A stretch of DNA of 64,000 nt from Denticeps clupeoides (Eukaryota; Chordata; Actinopteri; Clupeiformes; Denticipitidae). Of this stretch, positions 23,801 through 34,208 are shown piece after piece (position 1 is the stretch's first letter; each line of letters opens with the position of its first letter). The translations under genes and the position numbers were made by a program. The notes below the pieces were generated by a model. It made no database searches and was not told the origin of the DNA. It saw only the letters and a program-made list of their open reading frames with translations. The stretch spans positions 4,452,568 through 4,516,567 of the forward strand of contig NC_041710.1 of NCBI RefSeq assembly GCF_900700375.1, written 5' to 3'.

Positions 23801-26023
23801 TCCTTACACATCACTGAGTGAGGTTATATATAAATATATACATATTTTTTTATGACATACTTTTAGATACTGACTCCGACGACTGAGGTGTTCTTGTGCT
23901 TTTAGATTTGACAGCTGCATTTGATACAGTGGATCGTGCCATTTTTCTTTCTCTTTTGGAGCAGTGGGTAGCATCGAGAACTTGGCAGAGTGAACTTTTT
24001 GTGTCAGTCTTGGTGACCATGCGTCGTCCTCCGCTCCTCTCTTGTATGGTGTGCCACAGGACTCAGTTTTTGGCCCTCTACTCTTTTATTCGTATTTACT
24101 CCCTCTTGGTTTTATACTAAAAAGCATTGCTTCAAATTGTACTTTTATGCTGATGACTGCCAGATCTAATTTAAATGTCTTGATGATGCTTGGATAGCTC
24201 TTAACCCAGTATAATAAGCCAATTGCCATGAATTTGGGGGTCAAACTACATGCTGAACTTAAGCCTGATTGAAGCAATCATTAAATCAAACTTCTTCCAA
24301 TTGAGGCAGCTGTCTAAATTAAAGACTATTCTTTCCCGGCAGCATTTTGATGCAGTAATACATGCTTTTGTCATCACTCAGATGGATTACTGCAATGCAC
24401 TTTATACAGGGGTCGGTGCTTCTTCCATAATGCAACTCCATAGAGTACAAAATGCTGCAGCTCATCTTTTATCTGGCACTCGGAAGTTTGAGCACATTAC
24501 CGCTATTCGACAAGTCTCCTGTCTGTCAGTTTTTCAATTCCGTTTGGAACTCCATCTCTTCACCCTGTTTTTTTTGACACATTATGAGATGTTTGAATTT
24601 TAGCTTATTTTTACTTTTTAGTTGCTTTTAGTGATTTTAAGTAAAAGTGAAGTGATTCCCATCGTGATAGCACACAGTGCACGCAATTAAATGTGTCCTC
24701 AGCTTTAAACCATCCCCATTGGTGAGCAGTGGGCAGCCATTAAAGGCGCCTGGGGAGCAGTATGTGGGGGCGGTACTTCTCTCACCTTGGTGGCTCCGGA
24801 TTCAGGTCAGGTATCCACTGACTGAACTGGACAATGGAGCAAAGAAAGAAGCTGTTCCAGCCTGATGAATCACATTTACCTGAACATCAAATGTGTGTGC
24901 ATTGCTGTGCATGTCCTTCAAATTCTCAACATCTCAATCTCACTGAGCATGGATGTGCACAACTTTCAGATCTGCTGATGATGGCTTTGGGGACCTACTC
25001 CATATTGAAGAAGAGGAAATAATTGTATTGCAGATGGCTGTAGTTACTGTATGAATAAGGGGGTTGATGTAGAATAATAATAATTCAGATTATTTGCCAG
25101 CTGAAGGTTGAGTATCTGCGCACATCTTTTAAACAGAAGGAAAGCATTTGTGGTTAAGGCTTGAAAGCGAACTTGAATCAGCATAAATAAGGCACTCCAG
25201 CGTGTCAGACACGAACTCTTCAGAGCTTTAGGGGCCAGCACAGGCAGCACTAAGGAGTGTAAACAGATCAATGGGCCTAAGAAAGAGCAGTGGGGCTTGT
25301 GTTGAAGGGGTGAAAATTGATTAGGCGCCTATGGAGTCATTCAGAGCTCCGTAGCGCTTACATAACGGCCCAGAGGCGCTTCCTTGGGGGTTATTTTAAA
25401 TGTGGGTGGAGCCACAGGTTTATGCAAGCCCACCTCATGCATATTCAAAATCTGTTGTAAAGAGCCCTGGACGAACGTGCTCTTAAAATGTAGAAGTGAA
25501 AACGAAGTGAATCTGCCTATGAATTGCTGCCAGTCCCCTTGAGCCGTGTTTGTGGTATTTGTTTATTGCCGGTGTAATGAGGCTGGAATGCATTAGCGGC
25601 TGTGGCAAAAAATTATATAAATAAAAAATATGACCGTGAATTATAATTTGTAGTTACAGCTGAGCATTAAGCACATGATTGATTTATGCACGAAAACCTA
25701 CGGCGGTGACAGCAGGCTATTAGTGCGTTTCATATTTTATCAAGTAGAAAGCCGCGATGCCAGTGCAGCCTGGATCTGCTCGGGTGGAACTAAGCGTCCA
25801 CGGCCATGCCACTGATTGGCTGGCTTCGCGCATTGGTGTCTGGATGAGATATGACTTTCACCTGCGTCGTGGAAGGAATGCCGCGTGGAATCTCCTTCAG
25901 TCCGATGGAGCCACACTCCACGGTGAGGCTGTAGCAGCGGCAGCCATTAGGACAGCCGAGAGAGGCGACAGTCGACAGAGCAAAGACGGACACGGCTAGC
26001 AAGGAGATCTTTCGGAGAACCAT
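20803..26023 (-). CDS. lrrc24: Leucine-rich repeat-containing protein 24
   Basis: Minus-strand gene with coding exons 26023-25862, 23465-23187, 22231-22063 and 21995-20803 (phases 0, 0, 1), 600 codons plus stop. Order: signal peptide (1 to about 22), LRRNT cysteines (CPNGCRCYSLTVEC, 24-37), LRRs at about 55-203 (LYLAGNQITRLLDYTFRGLQ, LQELHLQENSVELL), LRRCT starting NPWRCDCALHWL (205-), one Ig domain with Cys282, Trp294 and Cys378, a Ser-rich stalk, TM 451-473, then a 127-residue tail with VNDYSDGPTTFAQLEEYRDE and C-terminal YEIHC. The same LRR, Ig and tail motifs occur in human LRRC24 as I recall it; the fish protein is longer (human about 513) because of extra residues in the Ig domain (about 297-350) and tail. 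It is a type I membrane protein, probably a neural adhesion or receptor-like molecule. The ATG begins the only signal-peptide frame; a 5' UTR acceptor lies at 26046-26048. Confidence 0.92.
22320..23090. other. lrrc24 intron 3 with unclassified repeat-like blocks
   Basis: The intron between the third and second coding exons contains ccactacgctggtgctgg followed by an accggt-rich block (about 22345-22480), and a block bounded by gtccacacgagaatg (about 22742) and gtggacacagggt (about 23045). Both resemble degenerate inverted-end DNA elements common in fish introns, but I cannot name them. No gene is seen. Confidence 0.3.
23880..24605 (+). mobile_element. L2/CR1-like LINE fragment in lrrc24 intron 2
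   Basis: In plus frames the peptides LLDLTAAFDTVDRAIFLSLL (reverse transcriptase motif) and, further on, SNFFQLRQLSKLKTIL, DYCNALYTGV and RVQNAAAHLLSGTRKFEHIT are the RT core and C-terminal region of fish L2-like elements. Most of the RT between them is missing or scrambled, and several stops occur. It lies antisense to lrrc24. Confidence 0.85.
24645..24815 (-). mobile_element. SINE family A copy, partial
   Basis: agtgaagtgattccc, gtgagcagtgggcagccatt and ggcgcctggggagcagtatgtggggg are the body of the tRNA-derived SINE in minus orientation; the tRNA-like head is mostly lost. Confidence 0.7.
24850..25860. other. lrrc24 intron 2, unique sequence upstream of coding exon 2
   Basis: No gene or recognisable repeat. 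From about 25320 to 25760 the sequence is mixed in composition and free of repeats, with homeobox-like AT strings (ataattt, tgattgattta). It could hold a conserved non-coding element; this is only a guess from composition. Confidence 0.25.
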
Positions 26024-26214
26024 CTCAGAATAAGAATGAAAGACCCTAGGGAAAAGACACAAAGAAACCTCAGAGAGCAAGGGGGGGAGTGGCAGGGTAG
26101 CAGTGACATTTAACAGGATATATAATGCATGAGGGACAAAGTTATGTGAACAGGAAAATGAACTCATAGCAGCAGAGAGAGTGACAGGATAAAGACACAA
26201 AGTAATGAAGATTT

Positions 26215-26287
26215 TGATATATATATATATATACACACACATACACACACACTTATATACATATATACAGAGAGAGAGAGAGAGAGT
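26215..26287. repeat. Compound microsatellite (TA)n(CA)n(GA)n
   Basis: Alternating ta, ca and ga tracts just upstream of lrrc24 coding exon 1, inside the 5' intron. Confidence 0.95.
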
Positions 26288-26327
26288 ATTTCAGCCTGGA
26301 CTGAAGGGCCCACAGCGCTAAAAAAAA

Positions 26328-26515
26328 AAGTGAAGTGATTGTCACATGTGATACACAGCAGCACAGCACATAGTGCACACAGTGAAATTTGTCCTCCGCA
26401 TTTAACCCATCACCCTGGTGAGCAGTGGGCAGCCATGACAGGTGCCCGGGGAGCAGTGTGTGGGGACGGTGCTTTGCTCAGTGGCACCTTGGTGGATCGG
26501 GATTCGAAATTTTTT
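26328..26515 (-). mobile_element. SINE family A copy
   Basis: Starts agtgaagtgattgtcacatg and runs through gtgagcagtgggcagccatg, cccggggagcagtgtgtggg and gtggcaccttggtgg to a truncated head near gggattcgaa. Minus orientation; lies in lrrc24 intron 1. Confidence 0.8.
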
Positions 26516-26519
26516 GTAA

Positions 26520-27820
26520 CATGACAATCAGAGTTTCTGATCTCTTCCTGGGCCAGCTGAGGTCGCAGTGCACACGTTGTGTAGAGGACACTGACCTGGC
26601 CAATGAAACGCACCAGTTGTGGATGCAGGATACCAAATTCCTACAGAGTTCCTGAGAAACAATAATGGGCTGAATTAAAGGTGGAAAAACGAAGAGCGTT
26701 AAACCTCGTCTCTGCGCAGTTTTCCCTCTCAGTGCAACGCTGAGTAATGAGCCTTAAACAATATGCAAATACGTCGAAGCCAGGGCTTAATTTGGTCTGC
26801 ATTTGTTAGGATATTAGTCTAGATTAACATAATGCGACCTACAAAAGCTTCCTTTTTATCAGTCCTGAAACAGGGAGAAAGATAAACGCCAGACTTTTCA
26901 ATGGATATTCAGCTCTCTCCAGCCCTCTGGAAAAATAATGCTGGTCTCCTTTTGTTTGAGAGAAAAGGGGGGAAATAAGATTAATTTTGAATGAGGTTTG
27001 CTTTCCCCAAGCTTTCCTTATGCTACGTGAATCGCCTCACAATGGAAGAGAACCAGAGAAAGAACCATTTACTTCTGTGCTCCATTTGACAAGACGAGGT
27101 TCTGCTTAGAATGATGTCGCGCTAGAAATGTCAGCAATTACGGCCCAGATTTTCAGAACTGCCACATCAAAAACTAAAAATAAAAAGAAACTAATCATCA
27201 TATAATCATTGAACACTGTTTTAATGCCATAATGCTATTTATCTAATACCACCATACTCACAGAATTTAAATGAATGATGATAAGTAATTAAGTAGCCTT
27301 AGCTCTATTTCAGTCCCATTAAAAGATGAGAGGATAGCAGATCGAATGATAATATGAACCCAGGAAGAGAGAAGGAATGCGTATGCGTGTGTGTGTGTGA
27401 TATAGAGAGCGAGGGAGGGCGAGAACAGATGGCAGTGTCTGCGCACAAAAGTGATTAAAGTCCCAAACTCTCACCACACATTCCATCCACACTGATTCGC
27501 TCTATTAGAAAAACGTACAAGTATGTTTTTACCATTGATGAAAGCATAAAAATGTGTTGCATTATACCATATTATACCACATTTAAGAGCAACCTGGCAT
27601 TCTGATTGACTGAGATGAATCCTGGTAGTGACGATATCTCACAATCCTGGACCTCTGACATAGCTTGAAAGATTATTCCATCTTATCACATTTATTATGA
27701 CACAAGTTGCCTAGTGATTGCCATTGCTCAGGGGGTTTGTAGATAGATCCATTTCATTTTGGAATCTCATTTTGGAATTCAATTAATCAGTAAATTAATG
27801 TGGTAAAATTGGTGCAATGT
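26520..27820. other. lrrc24 intron 1, no gene seen
   Basis: Repeat-poor sequence apart from a short (GT)n near 27385. Some parts (26700-27010) look non-degenerate and could be regulatory, but the sequence alone does not prove this. Confidence 0.3.
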
Positions 27821-27828
27821 ATATACAG

Positions 27829-28115
27829 TACAGGCCAAAAGTTTGGACACACCTTCTCATTCAATGTGTTTTCTTTATCTTCATGACCATTTACGCTGGT
27901 AGATTCTCATGGATGGCATAAAAACTATGAATGAACACATGTGGAGTTGTGTACATAACAAAAAGTGGAGACCTGGCCTCCACAGTCACCGGACCTGAAC
28001 CCAATCCAGATGGTTTGGGGTGAGCTGGACCGCAGAGTGAAGGCAAAGTGGCCAACAAGTGCTAAACACCTCTGGGAACTCCTTCAAGACTGTTGGAAAA
28101 GCATTTATTATTATT
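27829..28115 (+). mobile_element. Tc1/mariner fragment: left inverted repeat plus transposase C-terminus
   Basis: Begins with tacagtacaggccaaaagtttggac, the terminal inverted repeat also seen at 34209, and joins directly to a transposase end reading PPQSPDLNPIQMVWGELDRR (the catalytic Asp/Glu region of Tc1-like DDE transposases) and KHLWELLQDCW. The rest of the transposase and the right end are missing. It is not functional. Confidence 0.85.
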
Positions 28116-28839
28116 ATTTTGTTATATCGTTAGAGGAAATGCATTTATATCCATGACTGTGATGCTGGGACGTTGGGCCCTTGTTCCTCTATCTCTAGAA
28201 AATTTCAACTGCAGTGTTGTGCATTGTCCTCTTCAGAAAATATGTCATCTTTCTTTAATCCCTTCAAAACCACACATAATCCGGATCAGTGGTTAATAAA
28301 GTTGTCCACACATCACATTTTTCTTCACACAGTGCTAAGTGGTAAGGAGACTCAAAAACATCAGAGCCTTCGTAAGACCAGGACACAGCATCTCTCCTAC
28401 TTTTTTTTTCTTCAACCGAGTCTCTCGTGGTTTCAACGACTGCACCTGCCAAATGTGATTTATTGAACAGTCCCGCCTTACAACCATTCTTCACTTAACA
28501 AATCTTGTCCATGCATCATCCGCTCTCATGTCCAATAAATAAATGGCACTTCCCAATGGAGAATAAGATGATCACATTGATAATGTCGCACCGAGGCTCC
28601 CTGACGGAAATTCACAGTGATGGACGTGGCAGCTTCCGTGTGCTTTGCTCATTTGTGTATCACAAACCGTAAAGGAACTACAACAGCAATTGCTCTGTAA
28701 TTTGTGAGTCTGCATCTCAGCCGGGGGAAGGAGAGAGAGAGAGAGACTCTAAATTGTGTGCACTGTCCTATGGCCATCACAGGCCATGCCTCATGTTGTC
28801 ATGGAAACAACAGAGAGTGGGCGCCCCGCTTTGGTACGG

Positions 28840-29230
28840 CACACCAGTGGCTCACGGTGCACAAGCAGCACTTCTGACCTCGAGGGGAAGCTCATTCCAC
28901 CACCGAGGGGCCGAGACGGAGAAGAGTCTAGATGAACGTCTTCCTTTTACCTTCAGAGATGGAGGGACCAGGCGAGCAGTACTGGAGGCTCGGAGTAAAC
29001 GAGGTGCAGTGCGAGGTGTAATAAGGGCTGTGAGGTAGGATGGGGCTACTCCATGTTTGGCTTTGTAGGCCAGCGTCAGTATTTTGACGCTACTGGGAGC
29101 CAGTGGAGGGAACGTAGCAGAGGGGTGGTGAGGGAGAATTTAGGAAGTTTGAAGATCAGTCGTGCTGCTGCATTATATATCAGTTGTAGAGGTCGGATGG
29201 TACATAGAGGTAGACCAGGCTAGAATTAAA
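28840..29230 (-). mobile_element. LINE C-terminal fragment (L2/CR1-like), minus strand
   Basis: Read on the minus strand it gives RPLQLIYNAAARLIFKLPKF, TTPLLRSLHWLPVAS, and then, after a frame break, SSTARLVPPSLKVKG and APRWWNELPLEVRSAA. These are standard C-terminal LINE motifs in fish. No RT core is present. It is a dead fragment in lrrc24 intron 1. Confidence 0.8.
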
Positions 29231-29294
29231 AATTCTATGGATATTCCACTTTGCTTCACTTTTTTTATGTAAAATTTAGGATTTTAAATAAAAA

Positions 29295-29425
29295 AACGAG
29301 GTTAAGGTGCTGTTTAAGACACTAAACCCTGAGTGTCTCCAGGGGGGGGACTGTCCCTGTAACTACTGATAGTAAGTCGATCTGGATAAGGGCGTAAATG
29401 TAAAATGTAAATGTAACGACCATCT
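29295..29425 (+). mobile_element. SINE family B fragment
   Basis: ttaagacactaaaccctgag, tgtccctgtaactactga and gatctggataagggcgtaaatg are the 3' half of the SINE described at 31333-31516; the tRNA-like head is missing. Confidence 0.7.
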
Positions 29426-29429
29426 AAAT

Positions 29430-30580
29430 GTGACATTTGGTGTCCTGAAGCCGGGCTGCCACGCGTGTCTATTTGTGGCCGCTCCTCGGGTTGCGGCGTT
29501 CGGTGGAATCAGGGCACGTGGCAATTAGCTGGCTCCGGCTCCACGGGGCCCATCTGAATAAAGCTCGGCTCCTAACCGGCGATCGATCGGCTGACCCGCA
29601 GCACGTCTGCGGCGTCCGCACCTGAGCGCGGAGCAAATCCGCCGCCTCGCACCTACACTGGCGCGCCGGGAGCCGGCTGTAGGCCCCGCCGATGGATCGG
29701 CATTGATTTCCTCGTTTTTTTTTTTTTTCCATCACGGCCTCGTCCGGCTGCGGCCGACTCCCATCGATTTCTGCTGTATGAAAGCGCACTGGCTGGCTTA
29801 AGTCTGCAAGCGAGGGGTCAGGACAGAGCCTCGGGGGACGAGATACACAAGACGTCAAGGAGGTGACGCGTACCTCTTCACAATGAGCCTCAAGGATGGA
29901 CACAGACTTGAAATGTTCATATCAGATATCAGAATGGAAAAAAAAGGGGGGTACGAGAGCTAATCTAAGATGACACTCTTATCCAGAGCAAGTGACACTC
30001 TTTAATTACAGGGCTTGCCCCCGCGGAGCCGGATATGAGCGCTGGACGCCGGAGTCCACCGTGCTCCACTTCGGATCCACTTATAGGATTAATAGCATGA
30101 GATCTGCATGTTTTATTCACACACACACACACTCGCAGTTCGCCTATCCCCGCAAGCACATGGTGCCACAACACGGCATCACGGGCCCGCCGGAGACACA
30201 CAGTCGAGCAGATCTGGACCCGATGACACTCGATACATCGGCACCCTTTAATCTGGCACCGTGGAGGCCGGCTATCTGCAGGCCCTCTGGATAATGGTCA
30301 TTACTGTTATCACCAAGGTCTCGCCCACTTTTGATAAGTATCCATACTACATTTGGCCCGTGATGCTTGGAATTATTTTACGGCGGGGACTACACATTCT
30401 TCTTCTTCTTTTTTTTTTTTGAAATCCAGTTTGGATCTCAGGACACCGAGGTGCCAACCTGACACGGCCCACTGTGTGATTTTATTCCCACAGCCCAGTC
30501 CCAAAGCAGCTTATGGACATTAATCTCTCTGCTGTATTCCCGCCTATTGATTTCCCCCCTCTGCCTCCCCTGGACTGACT
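29430..30580. other. lrrc24 intron 1, GC-rich stretch, no gene seen
   Basis: GC-rich and CpG-rich from about 29450 to 29880 and again near 30000-30290. Long open frames here have no protein character that I recognise. It may be promoter-proximal regulatory sequence. Confidence 0.3.
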
Positions 30581-30589
30581 TTAAAAGGG

Positions 30590-31097
30590 GGGTTATATGC
30601 ATAAAACGATCCAAAAAAAGTCGCACACACGCTACAGAACACACGACCAAGGAGCAGCCGTGCCGAGGCAGGGCAGGGCAGGGCAGGGCATCGGGGCTTT
30701 TACTCCGGGCGTAAAGTTGCCCGTCACGTCGCGTCACGTCGCGTCGCCGGCACCTGCCCCGGTGATGACACGGCTCCAGCACGCACCCGAGGCCACCACG
30801 TCGCATGATGTCGCGGACGAAGGGGGACGCGCATCCGGAGAGGGACGTACCTGATAGAAACGAAGGGAAAACTGTCGCTGTCGCTGTTTTTTTTTTTTTT
30901 TTCTTCTTTTTTTTTTTAGTCGAGACAAAGATTCGGCATCCCGGCGAGCCACGAAACCAGAATAAACGTAAAACGCGTGGACGCGGGTCCTAAAGGCCGC
31001 CGTGTCGCGCCGCCGTCCTCCGCTCCGGCCCGTCGGATCCCGTCCGGATCATTTTCTCTCCGGCGCCGCCGACAGTCGGGTCTGTGCCGCGATCAGC

Positions 31098-31128
<31 letters not shown>

Positions 31129-31255
31129 TCCGCGCCGCGTTCGCCTCTCGGCGACGGCTGCCGTCATTGCTTCTCCTCCCTCCCCGTCCTCTGCGCCGCG
31201 CCCCTCCTCTCACCCACGGCCATTGTTCGTTCCGTTCGGAAAGCGGAGCTGGACG
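30590..31255 (-). promoter_or_regulatory. lrrc24: CpG-rich promoter region of lrrc24 with likely non-coding first exon
   Basis: Dense CpG from about 30650 to 31255, about 4.8 kb upstream of the lrrc24 start codon. On the minus strand a good donor, CAG|GTACGTCC, gives a candidate first-exon end at 30851, to be spliced to the 5' UTR acceptor next to coding exon 1 (exon start 26045). A long poly-T/poly-A tract (30888-30918) lies in the proposed exon, which is a weak point. Seen: CpG density and splice signals. Inferred: promoter role. Confidence 0.5.
31099..31128. repeat. (GCAC)n microsatellite
   Basis: Seven or so tandem cgca tetramers within the CpG-rich region. Confidence 0.95.
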
Positions 31256-31257
31256 TC

Positions 31258-31294
<37 letters not shown>

Positions 31295-31303
31295 TAATAA
31301 TAA
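31258..31303. repeat. (ATA)n microsatellite
   Basis: About 15 tandem ata triplets with one interruption, just before a SINE. Confidence 0.95.
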
Positions 31304-31332
31304 ATACAGGGACAACCTGTATCTGTATGTAT

Positions 31333-31516
31333 AGGGAGGTAGTAGCCTAGTGGGTAACACACTCGCCTATGAACCAGAAGACCCAGGTTCCAACCCCACT
31401 TACTACCACTGTGTCCCTGAGCAAGACGCTTAAGACTGTCCCTGTAACTCCTGATTGTAAGTCGCTCTGGATAAGGGCGTCTGATAAATGGTGTAAATGT
31501 AAAATGTAAATGTAAA
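31333..31516 (+). mobile_element. tRNA-derived SINE family B, nearly complete
   Basis: Head with A-box-like tagcctagtgggtaacac and B-box-like aggttccaacccc, body cttactaccactgtgtccctg, and the fish-type 3' end cgctctggataagggcgtc ending in an aatgtaa-rich tail. Other copies of the family are at 29295, 36840, 38448, 38622 and 50264. Confidence 0.8.
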
Positions 31517-31519
31517 TCT

Positions 31520-31859
31520 TAAACTAATTAACTAACTAACCCGCAATTAACCCGCAAATGACGGCATTACACGCGGGAATAGATTCTATAGCCTGGTGCT
31601 CTCTGGTCAAGGCCGCATGTTGTCATGACTACACTCCATCTCCCTGAAAGGGATGCGCGAGTTCCGCCGAACACGAACGGACCTCGACTATAAACCGACT
31701 GGGAACCGGAGGAGAGCGAACTTGCCTTTTCTTCGTTGCCCATGGCTGCAGATCCCTGCCCCGTGCGACCTCTGTAAACCCCGTGACGATGAAGGCCCGC
31801 TGTGGCAGGACTAGCCGACCCACATTTACAACATTTTCCAAATTTCTGCCTTCTGGATG

Positions 31860-31895
<36 letters not shown>

Positions 31896-33145
31896 ACAGC
31901 TCCATGCGCGCATTGGTAATGAAGCCCTCCAGAGCTCCAGGGTTGTGATGGTACACGTCGACCTAGATCAGTGTAATTAACATCAGAGCCCAGCGTCTGG
32001 AGATGGCGGGGACGGGGCGGGGCGTCTCCACTGATACCCCTTATGGGGCTTTTGTGGCGCTGGTATTCAAATCTCTCCAGCGCATATGAGAAACATTTTT
32101 ACTGCCCGGGGCTTTCATGCTTCCGATTGGCTGAAGACACATGTGGCGGTTCGTCTCGCTCTGTTGCTCCGGTGCTTCTAAATGTTCTATTGGGGGGAAA
32201 AAAATGGTGCCAATTCCTGTAATTCGAGGCCGACAAGGCTGGTCAGAATGAGGAAAATATAAAGAGCTTAAAGGGATTAATGCTTGAAAAACAAGGACAC
32301 CATGTATGGCAGCTTTACAGAAATAACATGGGGCAGAGATGCACTGGGCAGATGTTTTTTCACGCCGGTAATCTCCAAAGGGGTCCGAGATGCTGCCAGG
32401 ATCGTGGCACAAAGAGCATTATAGACCCCCAATGCACACACACACACACACACACACACCCCAATGGCCTTCTTTGACAGGCTGACAGCTGTCTCTGTTG
32501 CTAAACAGATTTCCCAGCTCGGCGTGAGCTGCATACATCGCCGCGTCCCAGCAGCATACGTACGGCTGGTGTCCCCCACCCCCCCACACACGCCCCCACT
32601 CGCACCTTTACAACAACACACCCATCTTTTCACGGCGGCCCGCGAGCCCACTGGCGGGATTTTTCGATCTGTGATTTCGCAGATCTGGCCCTCCGTAATT
32701 CGCTAAAAGCCTCAGCGCGAAACCAGCCCGCGAGAAAGAAACTTTCTGAGAGTGTCCACGCCTTAATAAAAAAAAAGGCGCCCTTCACTGGCCTGCTATT
32801 ATCTTTTCATTAGGCCGCTAATTAATTTGAATTTAACGGCGCATTCATCACACCTCCTCTGCGCAGGGCCGAGTCGTTCCCCTCTGCGCTTTTGTTGGGT
32901 AAATTGGATGGCACTCTAAGTCATTGGTTTTGTGAGTGATGAGCCCGCCTTGTCTGCTCTTACGCAGAGTACGATGGTGCTCGACTCGGCTCGCCGTAAT
33001 AGACTCCACTGGCACAGACTCTGGTGCTCTTCAAGGACAGAGTTGGAGACCTTCACACTGAGCCGAGGGATATTTTACGCTGCCTCAATTTTTTTTTTAA
33101 TATCTGTTATATGTGTATTTAAAAAATTGCCTATTGGTTTTTGCA
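31520..33145. other. Intergenic, no gene; two microsatellites
   Basis: (GT)n at 31864-31892 and (CA)n at 32434-32459. Around 32760-32880 a repeat-free AT-rich block with ctaattaatttgaattt could be a conserved non-coding element, but this cannot be told from one sequence. Confidence 0.4.
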
Positions 33146-33455
33146 ATTAAACACATTATGAATTGTGAAACACTGCAGCACAGCACACGGCGACACAACG
33201 GACTGTGTCCTCTGCTTTTAACCATAACCTTTAGTGAGCAGTGTGTGGGGACGGTGCTTTGCTCAGTGGCTCCTCAGTGGCATCTTGGCGGTTTGAAGTG
33301 AAGTGATTGTCACTTGTGATACACAGCAGCACAGTGAAATTTGTCCTCTGCATTTATCCCATCACCCTGAGTGAGCATCACCCAGGGAACACCCAGGCCA
33401 CCACTGCCCCTGGAAGTCGAACCTTCCAATTACAGATCCGCTACTGCCCCAAATG
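33145..33455 (-). mobile_element. Two SINE family A copies side by side, both decayed
   Basis: First copy about 33150-33297 (gtgaaacactgcagcacagc ... gtggcatcttggcgg), second about 33298-33455 (agtgaagtgattgtcacttg ... cactgccccc). Both in minus orientation; heads are incomplete. Confidence 0.7.
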
Positions 33456-34208
33456 TTCTTATACGGGACCTATGTACTGAGTACAGACCCTTTTAAAGTG
33501 TGAAGCCTACATGTTGGCGAAGTGAATGTCCTCTAGATGTCGTGCTCCTGTGAATGTCATTGGATTTGGGAGATATTTTATGCTTGACCATTGTACCAGA
33601 ACATTATGATCTTCAGCACTTATTTGACCAAATTCCCATTATTATACCTGTAGGTGAGCTTGATGTGTATACAGAAGAAAGCCGCAGAACAGAATCAGAC
33701 GATTTGTAGAAAAACAACGCTTGACAAGGCAGATCGTGGTTTGGAAGAAATATGTGAATGCTGGCTGGTGTCATTACTGGATGCTCTGGGTCGCAGCCTG
33801 ACATTTTCCGGCCCAGGATAAACGACCTGACTGGCAGAATAAATCACCGTGGCACCACATTTGCTTTATCATACAATAAACCGTAACGCCGCTTGACGTG
33901 ATGCGCAGTCTGCCATTCTGGTCAGAGTATTTGACAATGACAAATTGGTGCAGTGCACATTTGTACATCTCCCATGAATCATCAGTTTTGGCGTTTTCAC
34001 ACTGAGCAAGAACCTCTGAAGAGGTTTTTTAAAAAAAGTTCTAATGCACAGCAATGACAAGCTACAAAGGAAACACACACAATTCACTAGATACACTTCT
34101 AAGGGGGGGTGTATATTCATGCATGTGTGTGACGTCCCGCTGTGTGTGGTACTGTGTTGGCCTGCCCATTTAACTCTCTCTCTCCTTCTGTGTGTGTTCC
34201 ATACAGTG

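Noticed and set aside
25790-26248. N-terminal extension of lrrc24 upstream of the chosen ATG
   Set aside because: The upstream part runs through a probable splice acceptor and a microsatellite; the signal peptide begins at the ATG at 26023.
30977-31350. Overlapping open frames in the CpG-rich region near 31 kb
   Set aside because: Driven by the GCAC and ATA microsatellites and GC bias; no family resemblance.
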